A program made the translations under genes and the position numbers. The notes below the pieces were generated by a model. That model searched no databases. It had not been told where the DNA came from and saw nothing but the letters and a program-made list of their open reading frames with translations. 64,000 nt of DNA from Rhodobacterales bacterium HKCCA1288 (GTDB lineage: Bacteria; Pseudomonadota; Alphaproteobacteria; Rhodobacterales; Rhodobacteraceae): contig CP065161.1 of assembly GCA_015693905.1 (NCBI GenBank), forward strand, positions 2,587,001 through 2,651,000, written 5' to 3'. Below, one piece after another: positions 17,506 to 26,571 of this stretch (the first letter of the stretch is position 1; every line of letters begins with the position of its first letter).

Positions 17506-17865
17506 ATGTCGAAAACCGATATTTCAAAGCTAAGCGAGATTGCGGGCTTTATTGGGGCCTGCCTTGTCGACAGCGAGACAGGAATGATGTTGGCCGCCGT
17601 TGGCGGTGGCGCGAAATTTGACCTAGAGGCGGCAGGCGCTGCCAATACCGAGGTGGTGCGGGCAAAATTGGCCGCAATGGAGCAGATCGGTCTGAATGAT
17701 CAGATCGAAGATATGCTCATCACCTTGGGCACCCAATACCATCTCATCCGCCCGCTCAAGGATAGCCCAAGTGTCTTTCTATATGTGGCCTTGGAAAAGA
17801 AATCGGCAAATCTGGGTATGGCGCGTCTCAATGTGAAGGCGGTGGAAAGTGGTTTGGCCATCTAA
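17506..17865 (+). CDS. Roadblock/LC7 domain protein (MglB-like fold)
   Basis: A 119-residue single-domain protein. The order of elements fits Roadblock/LC7: an N-terminal helix (SKLSEIAGF), a strand pair IGACLVDSETGMMLAAVGG, a long helix with VVRAKLAAMEQIG, then strands MLITLGTQYHLIRPL and VFLYVALEK and a final helix. Bacterial Roadblock proteins such as MglB act as partners or GAPs of small GTPases. It is the first gene of a row encoding four GTPases, so a regulatory or scaffold role towards them is likely. ATG 17506 is preferred (AGGACTGGGA upstream); an upstream ATG at 17452 lacks a ribosome site. Confidence 0.75.
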   Translation: MSKTDISKLSEIAGFIGACLVDSETGMMLAAVGGGAKFDLEAAGAANTEVVRAKLAAMEQIGLNDQIEDMLITLGTQYHLIRPLKDSPSVFLYVALEKKSANLGMARLNVKAVESGLAI

Positions 17866-17876
17866 GGCCTATGGTG

Positions 17877-17897
17877 GGCGCATCTGACAGATGCGCC
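17877..17897 (+). promoter_or_regulatory. Hairpin between the Roadblock gene and the first dynamin gene
   Basis: GGCGCATCTG and CAGATGCGCC form a perfect 10-bp inverted repeat around a single A, soon followed by ATTTTGGTTT. It could attenuate transcription so that the small Roadblock protein is made in excess over the GTPases. The T-run is imperfect. Confidence 0.4.
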
Positions 17898-17943
17898 ACG
17901 CATTTTGGTTTCGCAATGGTAGAGATGAAGACGGGTTTAGGTG

Positions 17944-19878
17944 ATGGAGCGCGATAGCACCCCAAGATTGGATCGAACGGCCTTTCAGGCGCTGCAAGCC
18001 CAATGGGACTTGATCAGCCAGTTTGACTCTGTGTTCCATTCGATTCTAGAGCCAGATGTTGAATTCGTGCGCGACACGATCGACCGCTGCCTTGAGAAAA
18101 TCGCGGCTTTCGAGCCAAATGTGAGCATTATCGGTCAGGTTAAGGCGGGTAAATCCACGCTTCTAAACGCGATGGTGGGCAAGCCCGATTTTCTACCTGT
18201 GGATGTGAATCCATGGACATCGGTGATCACGGGGCTGCATTTTAACTGCCGCCGCCGCCCGCCGCAAACCCGCGCGCTGTTCCGCTTTTTTGATCAATAT
18301 GAATGGGATCGTCTCATTGAGACGGGCGGAAAACTGGGCGAGATGGCCAATCGCGCAGGATATGCGCAAGAGGCCGAAGATGTGCGTCTTCAGGTGCTTG
18401 AGATGCGCGCTGCAACAGAAGCGCGGCTTGGGGGCGCGTTTCAACGTCTGCTCGGTCAAAGCCACGCTTTCGCCGAATTTGATCAAGATATGATCAATCG
18501 CTACATCTGCTATGGCGATCCCGATGATCTGGGCGATGGCGGACAGGATGGATTTTACGCCGATATCACCAAATCGGCGGATCTTTATATCGAAGATCCA
18601 AATTTCCCGACCAATCTTTGCTTTCGCGACACGCCGGGGGTCAATGACACTTTCATGATGCGTGAACAAACCACGCTGAACGCGATTGGTGAAAGCCGCG
18701 CTTGTATCGTGGTTCTGTCGGCACATCAGGCCCTCAGCACAATGGATATGGCCCTGTTGCGGATCATCTGCGCGATTGATGCACGTGAGGTCGTCATTTT
18801 TGTAAACCGCATGGATGAATTGGCCGACCCATTGGCCGAAGAGACAAAAATACGCGCAAGCATCACCAAGACCCTTGAGCGTTTCGGACTTGGGACAGGG
18901 ATCGAGATCCTGTTTGGGTCGGGATATTGGGCCCAAGCCGCGCGTTCGGCGCAGCCGCAAAATATGTTACCTGCTGCCCAGAAATCGCTGCGGGCTTGGG
19001 CCGATGCTGCGGGACGTAGTATCACAAATGAGGCCGATTTGCGCCGCGTGGCCTATGAGGCAAGCGGTCTGCATCAGTTGTTATCCGCCGTGGCGGGGCG
19101 TATTGCAGATGGCCCTGGCGCAAGGATGGTTGAGGAATTGCGCGCCGAGGCGCGCAATATCGTCTCGATGATGGAGACTGTGCAAACCATTGGTGCAAAA
19201 TCGGGCGCGGATCATGATGTTGCCGCGATCAAGCAGCGCCTTGACCGCATCAGGGATACAGCACTCAGTCGCCATCAGCAAAACTTAGAACAGACCCGCG
19301 AAGACCTCGAAGCGCGCCTGCGCCGCGCGCAAGAGGCCTTTGTCGAAAGCGCGCTTTCTGCCTTGTCCTCTCATGTTGCGATTTACGGCGAAGCTGAAAC
19401 ATGGACGCATGAGCCAATGAGCCTGCGGATGTCGATGCGATCGGCCTATTTATCAGCATGCAAAAGCCTTGATCGCAAGGCGCAAGCCCTACTGGTCGAG
19501 GGGGCCGCGGCAGTGCAGGACATTTTGGATGTCGATCTGGCCGTGGTCGGTGTGGATTTGCCCGATGATCAGGTCTTTTTTCCCATCATTCGCCCGCCTT
19601 CCAGCTTGTCTGCCACGCTTTCGCTTGATCTCAGTCAAGCCTGGTGGCAGCGGTTTTGGAAATTTGGCGCGGCCGCACGATTGCGCAAGAAATATGCGGA
19701 TGTGATTTTGGCCGAAACAGACCCGCTGATTGAGCAGGTTTTAACGCAGCATTTTGATCAGCGCGCGGCAGAAGTGTTGGAGGTGATCCAAGATTATCTC
19801 AATGATCGTGCGCGCTATATCACTGCGATTTTGGATCAAAAAACGCCTGCAACCAAGCAGACGAGGGATGTGGCATGA
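17944..19878 (+). CDS. Dynamin-like large GTPase A
   Basis: A 644-residue protein with an N-terminal dynamin-type GTPase domain: G1 GQVKAGKS (64-71), likely G2 Thr in NPWTSV, G3 DTPG (229-232) and G4 NRMD (288-291). The remaining ~350 residues are mostly helical, with a charged coiled-coil-like stretch around 435-480 and a hydrophobic/aromatic patch (WWQRFWKFGAAARL) near 575 that could be a membrane-binding tip. This is the layout of bacterial dynamin-like proteins, which tubulate or fuse membranes. It is a paralogue of the 20853 gene. ATG 17944 or the GTG just before may start it. It overlaps the next gene by 4 nt. Confidence 0.82.
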   Translation: MERDSTPRLDRTAFQALQAQWDLISQFDSVFHSILEPDVEFVRDTIDRCLEKIAAFEPNVSIIGQVKAGKSTLLNAMVGKPDFLPVDVNPWTSVITGLHFNCRRRPPQTRALFRFFDQYEWDRLIETGGKLGEMANRAGYAQEAEDVRLQVLEMRAATEARLGGAFQRLLGQSHAFAEFDQDMINRYICYGDPDDLGDGGQDGFYADITKSADLYIEDPNFPTNLCFRDTPGVNDTFMMREQTTLNAIGESRACIVVLSAHQALSTMDMALLRIICAIDAREVVIFVNRMDELADPLAEETKIRASITKTLERFGLGTGIEILFGSGYWAQAARSAQPQNMLPAAQKSLRAWADAAGRSITNEADLRRVAYEASGLHQLLSAVAGRIADGPGARMVEELRAEARNIVSMMETVQTIGAKSGADHDVAAIKQRLDRIRDTALSRHQQNLEQTREDLEARLRRAQEAFVESALSALSSHVAIYGEAETWTHEPMSLRMSMRSAYLSACKSLDRKAQALLVEGAAAVQDILDVDLAVVGVDLPDDQVFFPIIRPPSSLSATLSLDLSQAWWQRFWKFGAAARLRKKYADVILAETDPLIEQVLTQHFDQRAAEVLEVIQDYLNDRARYITAILDQKTPATKQTRDVA

Positions 19879-20840
19879 TGCAAGAAACACGCAAACCGCG
19901 CCTTCTAGTGGCGGGTGAATTTAGCGCAGGCAAAACCCAATTGATCAACGGGTTGCTTGGGGTTGATTTGCTGCCTGCAAACGTGACCTCAACCTCTTTG
20001 CCGCCCATTTGGCTAAGTGCCGATCACGCGGCCGATCTTGTTATCGGCGCAGATGGGACAAGGCAGCCGCTTGGCGATTTGAGCCATGTCCCTGTCGAGG
20101 GGACGTTATGCTGTCAGATGCGCTATGCAGCCCCCATTCTGGACTATGTGGATTTAATTGATACGCCCGGAAATTCTGATCCAAATATTGATGCGGCCTC
20201 ATGGATGCGAATGCTAGATGCGGCCGATATGGTGATCTGGTGCACCAATGCGGTGCAAGCATGGCGTCAATCCGAAAAGGCGGTCTGGCAACATATGCCC
20301 GCGCGTTTGCGCGCTAACGCCACCTTGGTGGTCACCCATGCAGATAGATTGCAGGATAGCAAAACGGCAGATCGCCTGATGCGCCGCGTCTTGCGCGAGG
20401 CTGAGGGGTTCTTTGACCATCACATTCTTGCCTCTTTGATGGTTGAAAGTGATTTGGATTTTATCGCCAATCATGTGGTCAACCAATCTGAAACCATCGC
20501 GCGCACGGGCAGCGAGCTTACGATCCGCGCAGCAGCCCATCCTTCAGTGGCACCAAGCGCGGCAGCGGCACCGCGCCGCGTGATGGTGCGTGCTGTGCGC
20601 CAGTTGCGCACCGCCCCCCCTGAGCCCGCGGGCGACCCAGCGACCAATGTGGTGCCGCTGTTTGAGGGCAGTTCCCCAAAAACGCGGGCCGAAGAAATTT
20701 GGGCTGAGTTGGTCAAAAGCAGCCCCCCCGTATCGCCAGAGGACTGGCAAGCGATGATGTCAAAATATATGCGCGCCGTGGATGCGGAGCTTGGGCCAAT
20801 GGCCGATGGCACCCCGCCGCGTCATCTGAGCATCACATAA
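19875..20840 (+). CDS. Small dynamin/Era-like GTPase A
   Basis: A 321-residue GTPase. G1 is GEFSAGKT (14-21), Thr in VTSTSLPP may serve G2, G3 is DTPG (96-99) and G4 is THAD (154-157), where T replaces the usual N. The segment IWCTNAVQAWRQSE is shared with the fourth GTPase of the cassette, showing common origin. The last ~100 residues are Pro/Ala-rich then helical, without a recognisable domain. It overlaps dynamin A by ATGA, so the two are probably translated together and may form a complex. Function unknown. Confidence 0.72.
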   Translation: MMQETRKPRLLVAGEFSAGKTQLINGLLGVDLLPANVTSTSLPPIWLSADHAADLVIGADGTRQPLGDLSHVPVEGTLCCQMRYAAPILDYVDLIDTPGNSDPNIDAASWMRMLDAADMVIWCTNAVQAWRQSEKAVWQHMPARLRANATLVVTHADRLQDSKTADRLMRRVLREAEGFFDHHILASLMVESDLDFIANHVVNQSETIARTGSELTIRAAAHPSVAPSAAAAPRRVMVRAVRQLRTAPPEPAGDPATNVVPLFEGSSPKTRAEEIWAELVKSSPPVSPEDWQAMMSKYMRAVDAELGPMADGTPPRHLSIT

Positions 20841-20852
20841 TCGGGGGTGGGT

Positions 20853-22964
20853 ATGGAAATTGCGCCACTTCAACGCCAAGAAATCGATCTGTTGGATCGC
20901 ATGCTGGCCCATTTATGTGATGGGGTAGGGCGTGAGAACCGTGGCAATTTGATTGCATTGCGTGATCAACTGGCGGCATGGGCCGCGCGTATCTCTGTCA
21001 TCGGTCAGGTTAAAGCGGGCAAATCCACCTTTCTCAATGCGTTTTTGCATGAGCGTGATTTTCTGCCTTCGGATGTGAACCCGTGGACATCGGTGGTCAC
21101 AAATATTCGGATCAATATTCCTCATGACCCGCGTGTTGGCGCCATGTTTGAGTTTTTTTCCGAGGCTGACTGGGATGAAATTATCAATGGCACATCAGAG
21201 CTGCGCGATTTGACCGAACGGCTGTTGCCCGGATTTGATTCAGCCGTGCTGCGCCGCCAAGCCGAGGAGATGCGCGCACGCGCGCAGAGGCGCTTGGGTA
21301 AATATTACCCCATGCTTTTGGGGCAATCGCACAGCTATGAATTTCTCAACGCTGATTTGATGAAACGCTATGTCTGTGCAGGCCAAGAAGAGGACACAGG
21401 CGATGCGCAAGGGCGCTACGCATTGATCACCAAAGTGGCCAATGCCTATATGCGCCGTCCTGAATTCAAAGTGCCTGTGATCCTGACGGATACGCCAGGT
21501 GTGAATGATCCTTTTTTGGTGCGCGATGAATTCACCTGCCGCAGCCTGGATCAATCGGATATTTTCATCGTGGTGCTATCTGCGCACCAACCCTTGACCT
21601 CGGTGGATCTGGCTTTGATCCGTTTGCTTGGGCAACAACGCACCAAAGAGGTATTGATTTTTATCAATCGCATGGATGAGTTGGACGATTATGCAACCGA
21701 AGTGCCACGCGTCATCGAAGATGTCTCGACACGGCTGCGGATCGCGGTGCCCGAGATTAAATTTACGATTTTGGCAGGCAGCGCCTTTATGGCCGAGATG
21801 GCCACGCGCAATGATGCTGAGGCCGCCGAGATCCGCGCGGCCCTCGATACGCCTCAATTGCACGCCTATGTGCGGCATATTGCGGGCTATGTCCCCCAGG
21901 ACCAGATTGATCGCTTATTGATCGCTTCTGGCCTCGATACGGTCAAAGAGGCCTTGTCGGAAATCATCGACAGCGGTATTGGCGCGCACGGGTTGTCGCG
22001 CATTTGCGAAGATACACGGGCCGAGATTGCCACGCTTGGCTATGCCATGAAACGCGAGCGAGAGTCGGTCGCCCACCAATTGCACGGGTTACAACGCAGC
22101 AATGCAGACAGTGTGGTGCGCAGCCTCGAAGTAGAGATCACCCAATTAAGCGCGGTTGAGCGTGACGTGATGGGTTTGATCGAAGCGACAGATGGGGTTT
22201 TGACAGGGCATCTTGATCAGTCATGGGCCAGCTTCGAGGCGGATTTGGGTCAGGCCATCCAATTGTTTTTACAAGAACAATATCGCGCTTTGAATGATCA
22301 GATTTTGCGCGAAACTGTTGCTGACAAAACATTCGGGGGGTTGCGGGTTGACCTTACGCATTTGCATCAAGCCTTTGAGAAATGTTTTGCGCAGCATTTT
22401 GAAAAATCGCGCGCCGGCATCGATCTGGTGTTGGAGAAATGCCTGCAGGCCTGCAAGCAGATCATCAGCAGCGCGCTTGATGATGTGATCTCGGGCGTGG
22501 GCCTTGATGATTTGCCGCATGACCATTTCACCTCGGCGGTTACCTTCTCCAAAAAGGAATTATTGGTGCCATTGGTCAGTGACCGCGGCTGGGCCTTTTG
22601 GCGTCAGGGCACAATCAACGCCGAGAAATCACGCGCGGCATTTTACACGATTTTCACCGCGGAACTTCGACCTGTTGTTCAGAAGATGGTGCGGGTTTTC
22701 AACGAGGCACAGGTGGAACGTGCGAGCAGTGGCACGGATCGCATCCGTGCGCTGAGCCGTATGGTTGAGGTGGCTGTGGCCGAGCGGCAGCGCCGTCTGC
22801 GCCGCGACCGCCGTCAAATTGATGCCCTTGGCCATGATCACGGCCAAGCCGCAATTTTGTACGACCGTTTGCAAAGTCAAATGGAAATTTTGGAACGCCG
22901 TTTGCAGATCCTATCGGTGGCGCAATCGGCCTTGTCACGAGTGAACTTGTCCCATGCAGCCTAA
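20853..22964 (+). CDS. Dynamin-like large GTPase B
   Basis: A 703-residue paralogue of dynamin A. Its GTPase domain has G1 GQVKAGKS (51-58), then the shared FLPSDVNPWTSVVT, G3 DTPGVNDPF and G4 NRMDELDD. Both share the inserted helical segment ending in RYVCAG/RYICYG and the block IVVLSAHQPL. The C-terminal ~350 residues are predicted helical with a long coiled-coil-like end (residues about 640-700). Two different large dynamins side by side recall DynA/DynB-type heteromeric pairs. ATG 20853 is preferred over GTG 20847. Its end overlaps the last cassette gene by 11 nt. Confidence 0.82.
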   Translation: MEIAPLQRQEIDLLDRMLAHLCDGVGRENRGNLIALRDQLAAWAARISVIGQVKAGKSTFLNAFLHERDFLPSDVNPWTSVVTNIRINIPHDPRVGAMFEFFSEADWDEIINGTSELRDLTERLLPGFDSAVLRRQAEEMRARAQRRLGKYYPMLLGQSHSYEFLNADLMKRYVCAGQEEDTGDAQGRYALITKVANAYMRRPEFKVPVILTDTPGVNDPFLVRDEFTCRSLDQSDIFIVVLSAHQPLTSVDLALIRLLGQQRTKEVLIFINRMDELDDYATEVPRVIEDVSTRLRIAVPEIKFTILAGSAFMAEMATRNDAEAAEIRAALDTPQLHAYVRHIAGYVPQDQIDRLLIASGLDTVKEALSEIIDSGIGAHGLSRICEDTRAEIATLGYAMKRERESVAHQLHGLQRSNADSVVRSLEVEITQLSAVERDVMGLIEATDGVLTGHLDQSWASFEADLGQAIQLFLQEQYRALNDQILRETVADKTFGGLRVDLTHLHQAFEKCFAQHFEKSRAGIDLVLEKCLQACKQIISSALDDVISGVGLDDLPHDHFTSAVTFSKKELLVPLVSDRGWAFWRQGTINAEKSRAAFYTIFTAELRPVVQKMVRVFNEAQVERASSGTDRIRALSRMVEVAVAERQRRLRRDRRQIDALGHDHGQAAILYDRLQSQMEILERRLQILSVAQSALSRVNLSHAA

Positions 22965-23982
22965 TTATCTTATCGAACCCAATAACGTCACCCAATTCCC
23001 GAAAAACCCAAATGTCACATCCGCATTGCGTGTTGTGATTTTGGGCGAGGGAAAGGCAGGAAAATCTGCGCTGATCAACGCGGTGGCGCGCGGGGTTGTC
23101 ATAACGCAGCCTTCTGAGGGAGAGGGGCCTGTAACCCTGCGCCACGGCGTGGCACGCGCCGCGCATGACATCAGCCATGACTTGGCGCATTTGCAAGATA
23201 TTGAGTTTACGGAAATTGCCTGCGACCATGAGCGCCCGTTAACCCCGCCCGAACAAGATATGATTGCGGGTGCCGATCTGATCATTTGGGTCACCATCGC
23301 ATCGCAGGCGTGGCGCTTGAGCGAACAGGTGATCTGCGACCGCCTGCGCGAGAGTGTAAGCTGCCCGATGATTTTGGCGGTAAGCCGCGCAGATAAATTG
23401 CGCAGTCAAACCGATATTGAGAAAATCGCAGGCCGTTTGCATCGGGATACGGGTGGAAGATTTGAGGATATTGTCTTTATTTCGGCCAGCCCCGCCGCGA
23501 TTGAGGCCAGTGCGACAGATGCCCATGCGTGGAAGGCCACGGCGGGCCAGAAGCTGCATGGTTTGCTGATGCGCGCCACCAAGGTAAAGCTGCGCGAAGC
23601 CCCGCGTGCGCGCCCCGTTTCCACATGGATTGATGATCTGACCCAGAAGCTAGAGCGCGTTTCTGCACGGCTTCAGCGTTTGGTTGTGACAGGGGTGATC
23701 TTGCATGAAACAGGTCAGGTCATTTCGCCTCAACAAGGCCACCCTGATTTGATGAAGCTGTCTCAAATGTGCGGTCTGTGGTCTGAGGCCCAAGCCCGTC
23801 TGGCCGAACGTCAAGGGGCGGAGCGATCGGATATTTTGTCAGAGGTGAGCATGGAAGGCTATTACCTCATTCACCATACTGACCGCCACCGCCGGCGCAC
23901 TGTGTTCTTGTTTTGCGGGGCGGATTTGCAGACCCGTATTTTGGCGCGCACCTTGTTCATGCCGATCTCAAAGGCGGCATGA
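22954..23982 (+). CDS. Small GTPase B fused to a Roadblock/LC7-like domain
   Basis: A 342-residue protein. The N-terminal ~210 residues are a GTPase domain with G1 GEGKAGKS (31-38) and G4-like SRAD (144-147), but the G3 position reads CDHERP instead of DTPG. IWVTIASQAWRLSE matches small GTPase A. The last ~115 residues follow the Roadblock layout: helix, LVVTGVILHETGQVIS, a helix, then YYLIHHTDRHRRRTVFLFCG and a closing helix, parallel to the stand-alone Roadblock protein five genes earlier. The altered G3 suggests weak or no GTP hydrolysis. It ends directly against convergent modC. Confidence 0.7.
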   Translation: MQPNYLIEPNNVTQFPKNPNVTSALRVVILGEGKAGKSALINAVARGVVITQPSEGEGPVTLRHGVARAAHDISHDLAHLQDIEFTEIACDHERPLTPPEQDMIAGADLIIWVTIASQAWRLSEQVICDRLRESVSCPMILAVSRADKLRSQTDIEKIAGRLHRDTGGRFEDIVFISASPAAIEASATDAHAWKATAGQKLHGLLMRATKVKLREAPRARPVSTWIDDLTQKLERVSARLQRLVVTGVILHETGQVISPQQGHPDLMKLSQMCGLWSEAQARLAERQGAERSDILSEVSMEGYYLIHHTDRHRRRTVFLFCGADLQTRILARTLFMPISKAA

Positions 23983-25056
23983 TCAGCCAATATCTTCGCG
24001 CGCGACCGATAGGGTTTTAAGGATGGCATAGACCGCCCGCCCTTCGTTCAGGCTCAATAGATGGGCCGAGCGGCGGGTCACACGGGCCAAGATCCGCCCC
24101 AATTTCGTGTCGACTGCGACCAAAACGGCGGGGCCATCGCCGCTGCGCATACTGTGAATTGTGCCTTCGATGACGTTGAGCGCCGATAGGCCTTGTGGTT
24201 TTTGGGTGGCCAAAATCACTTCATGTGCGGCAATACGCAGTTGTAATTTTCGCCCCAAATCGCCGCTCAAACGCGGCACAAAAAGTGCCACATCGGCGTT
24301 ACGTAATTCGCTGACCCCATCCGCGTGATGCGCCGTCAGCGTGGCCTCAATAACGGCCCCCGCTTCGCGTGACCCTGCAGGCAGGCTATGGGGGTCAGAA
24401 AAGACCTCGCTTGGGCGCCCTTGCGCCTGTATCCGCCCCGCCTCAATCATGATCACTTCTGTCGCTAATCGCGCAACCTCGGTGGGGGCGTGACTGACAT
24501 AAAGAATGGGAATGTCCATTTCATCGCGCAGACGTTCAAAATAGGGCAGGATTTCTTGTTTGCGCGCCTCATCAAGGGCTGCCAGTGGCTCATCCGCCAA
24601 AAGGATACGGGGGGCTGCCAACAACGCGCGCCCGATTGCCACGCGTTGCTTCTCGCCGCCTGATAGCATCGCAGGTCGCCGCTGCAGCAACGGCCCGATC
24701 CCCAACATCTCGACAATATCCGCGAAATTCGGGGCAGGGCGCGCGCCGCGATAGCGCATCCCATAACGAAGATTTTGCGCAACGCTTAGATGCGGAAAGA
24801 GGCGCGCCTCTTGAAAAATATAGCCCGCTTGGCGCTCATGCGCGGCAAGGTTTATCCCGCGCGCAGCGTCAAACAGATCCATATCCCCCACGCGGATATA
24901 GCCGTCATCAGGCGTGATAAGACCCGCGACTGCATTGATCACGGTGGTTTTGCCCGCGCCCGAGCGACCAAAAAGGGCGGTGATCCCGCGGGCGGCTTGG
25001 AAGTTGAGATCAAGTGAAAACGCACCGATCTGGTGACGAAGCCTCAGATCAAGCAT
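23983..25056 (-). CDS. modC: Molybdate ABC transporter ATP-binding protein ModC
   Basis: A 357-residue ATPase with Walker A GRSGAGKT, signature LSGGEKQRVAIGRA, Walker B ILLADEPLAALD and VSHAPTEVARLA, followed by a molybdate-binding TOBE/Mop domain (SALNVIEGTIHSM, LARVTRRSAHLLSL). This is the typical ModC length. ATG 25056 is chosen because translation upstream would run deep into modB; the two genes overlap by 8 nt. It energises uptake of molybdate, needed by enzymes such as xanthine dehydrogenase. Confidence 0.94.
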   Translation of the reverse strand: MLDLRLRHQIGAFSLDLNFQAARGITALFGRSGAGKTTVINAVAGLITPDDGYIRVGDMDLFDAARGINLAAHERQAGYIFQEARLFPHLSVAQNLRYGMRYRGARPAPNFADIVEMLGIGPLLQRRPAMLSGGEKQRVAIGRALLAAPRILLADEPLAALDEARKQEILPYFERLRDEMDIPILYVSHAPTEVARLATEVIMIEAGRIQAQGRPSEVFSDPHSLPAGSREAGAVIEATLTAHHADGVSELRNADVALFVPRLSGDLGRKLQLRIAAHEVILATQKPQGLSALNVIEGTIHSMRSGDGPAVLVAVDTKLGRILARVTRRSAHLLSLNEGRAVYAILKTLSVAREDIG

Positions 25057-25750
25057 CACGTCCCCCGATACGTTTGGACAAAGCCCGCGCCAGAATTTCT
25101 GACAAAACGAGGGCAAGAATAGCGATAAAGATCGACACGGCCACTAAGATCAGCGCGCCCTGTTCCCCGTCTGGTTGCTGCAAAAATGTGTAAATCGCCG
25201 AAGGGATTGTGCGGGTTTGATTTGGAATATTCGAAACGAAGGTGATGGTGGCGCCAAATTCCCCCATCGCCTTTGCAAACCCCAAAATCGCGCCAGCCAG
25301 AACCCCTGGCAGGCTCAGAGGCAAGGTGAGGGTGGCAAAGACCGCCCAAGGCGGCGCGCCTAGGCTGCGGGCTGCATCCTCTAGTTTGGGGTCAACCGCC
25401 TCAAGGGATAGGCGCATCGCACGCACCATCAGCGGAAAGGCCATGACCGCCGCGGCAAGGGCTGCCCCCGTCCAATGAAAGGCAAAGCCCAGACCTAGTG
25501 CAGCCAAGGCCTGCCCCACGGGGGCCTGCGCGCCAAAGACCAAAAGCAGCACATATCCCGTCACCACAGGCGGCAAGATCAGGGGCAGATGAACCGCTGC
25601 ATTCAAGATTTGCTTTCCAAAAAAGTTACAGCGCGCCAACAGATAGGCAACCCAAAGTGCAAAAGGCAGGCTGGCCAAAGTGGCCCAAAAACTGACCTTG
25701 AGGGACAGCGCGATTGCGGCCCATTCTGCGGGGCCGAGAAGATCACTCAT
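25049..25750 (-). CDS. modB: Molybdate ABC transporter permease ModB
   Basis: A 233-residue inner-membrane permease with five to six helices and ModB patterns: LPLILPPVVTGYVLLLVFG, the EAA-type loop EDAARSLGAPPWAVFATLTLP and GFAKAMGEFGATITFVSNIP. It lies between modA (ATGA overlap) and modC. Confidence 0.94.
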   Translation of the reverse strand: MSDLLGPAEWAAIALSLKVSFWATLASLPFALWVAYLLARCNFFGKQILNAAVHLPLILPPVVTGYVLLLVFGAQAPVGQALAALGLGFAFHWTGAALAAAVMAFPLMVRAMRLSLEAVDPKLEDAARSLGAPPWAVFATLTLPLSLPGVLAGAILGFAKAMGEFGATITFVSNIPNQTRTIPSAIYTFLQQPDGEQGALILVAVSIFIAILALVLSEILARALSKRIGGRDA

Positions 25751-26529
25751 TTCTCAGCCTCCGCCAGTGTCTCAAATCCATTTGCCGTGAAAATCATCGC
25801 CGCGTCACGCCCGCGCAGATAGGCGAGAAAAGCCGCGGCCGCAGGTTTCATCTCCGCGCCAAGCGCGGCAACAGGGTAGCGGATTGGGTCGTGACTGTCT
25901 GCGGGGAAGGTGCCAATGATATGCACCTGCGTGCTGATCATAGCATCGCTGCGATAGACCACCCCAAGGGGGGTTGCCCCCGCTGCAACTTGGGCAAGGG
26001 CGCTGCGCACATTGTCGAATTGCGCGACCCGATCCGCGACTGTGTCCCAAAGGTCGAGATGGGTGAGTGCGGCGTGGCCATAAATCCCCGCAGGCACGGC
26101 ATCAACAAGGGCCATGGCCAGATAACCGCCGTCCAGTAAATCGGTCAAATTGATCTCTGGCGTGATAATCTGACCCGATTGATCCAGACCTTCCCCATGC
26201 GCCACAAGAACCAGTTGATTGCCCAAGAGATCAAACCGAGCATCGGGCGCAATCAATCCCGCTTGGGCGATGCGATCCATCCAGTCGGTATTGGCTGAAA
26301 TAAAAATATCGGCAGGCGCGCCCTGTTCAATCTGACGGGCCAGTGTTGAGGATCCTGCATAAACCATGCTGACCTCAGTATCGCTTGCGGCCTCAAATTT
26401 CTGTTCGATTTCATCTAGGGCTGTCGCAAGGCTAGAGGCCGCGAACACCAATATCTCTTCAGCCCGTGTCAAAGTCGGGCTAAGGCACAGCATCAGGGCT
26501 AAAAATATAGGACGGATAGGGGCGTTCAT
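25747..26529 (-). CDS. modA: Molybdate-binding periplasmic protein ModA
   Basis: A 260-residue protein with a signal peptide (to about LTRAEE, residue 24) and the ModA pattern ILVFAASSLATALDEIEQKF, YAGSSTLARQIEQGAPADIF and YRSDAMIS. It captures molybdate (or tungstate) for ModBC. The gene starts 42 nt after the rfbD stop on the same strand, so it may be partly cotranscribed with the rfb genes or have a promoter inside rfbD. I see no convincing ModE box. Confidence 0.92.
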   Translation of the reverse strand: MNAPIRPIFLALMLCLSPTLTRAEEILVFAASSLATALDEIEQKFEAASDTEVSMVYAGSSTLARQIEQGAPADIFISANTDWMDRIAQAGLIAPDARFDLLGNQLVLVAHGEGLDQSGQIITPEINLTDLLDGGYLAMALVDAVPAGIYGHAALTHLDLWDTVADRVAQFDNVRSALAQVAAGATPLGVVYRSDAMISTQVHIIGTFPADSHDPIRYPVAALGAEMKPAAAAFLAYLRGRDAAMIFTANGFETLAEAEK

Positions 26530-26571
26530 AGGGGCAGAGTTTCCGCGACCAATGCCGCTTGTGCAAGGGCC

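Noticed and set aside
17506-23982. Anti-phage defence island as the role of the dynamin cassette
   Set aside because: No nuclease, toxin, integrase or other defence gene nearby and normal base composition; the region looks like stable chromosome. Not excluded, but not supported.
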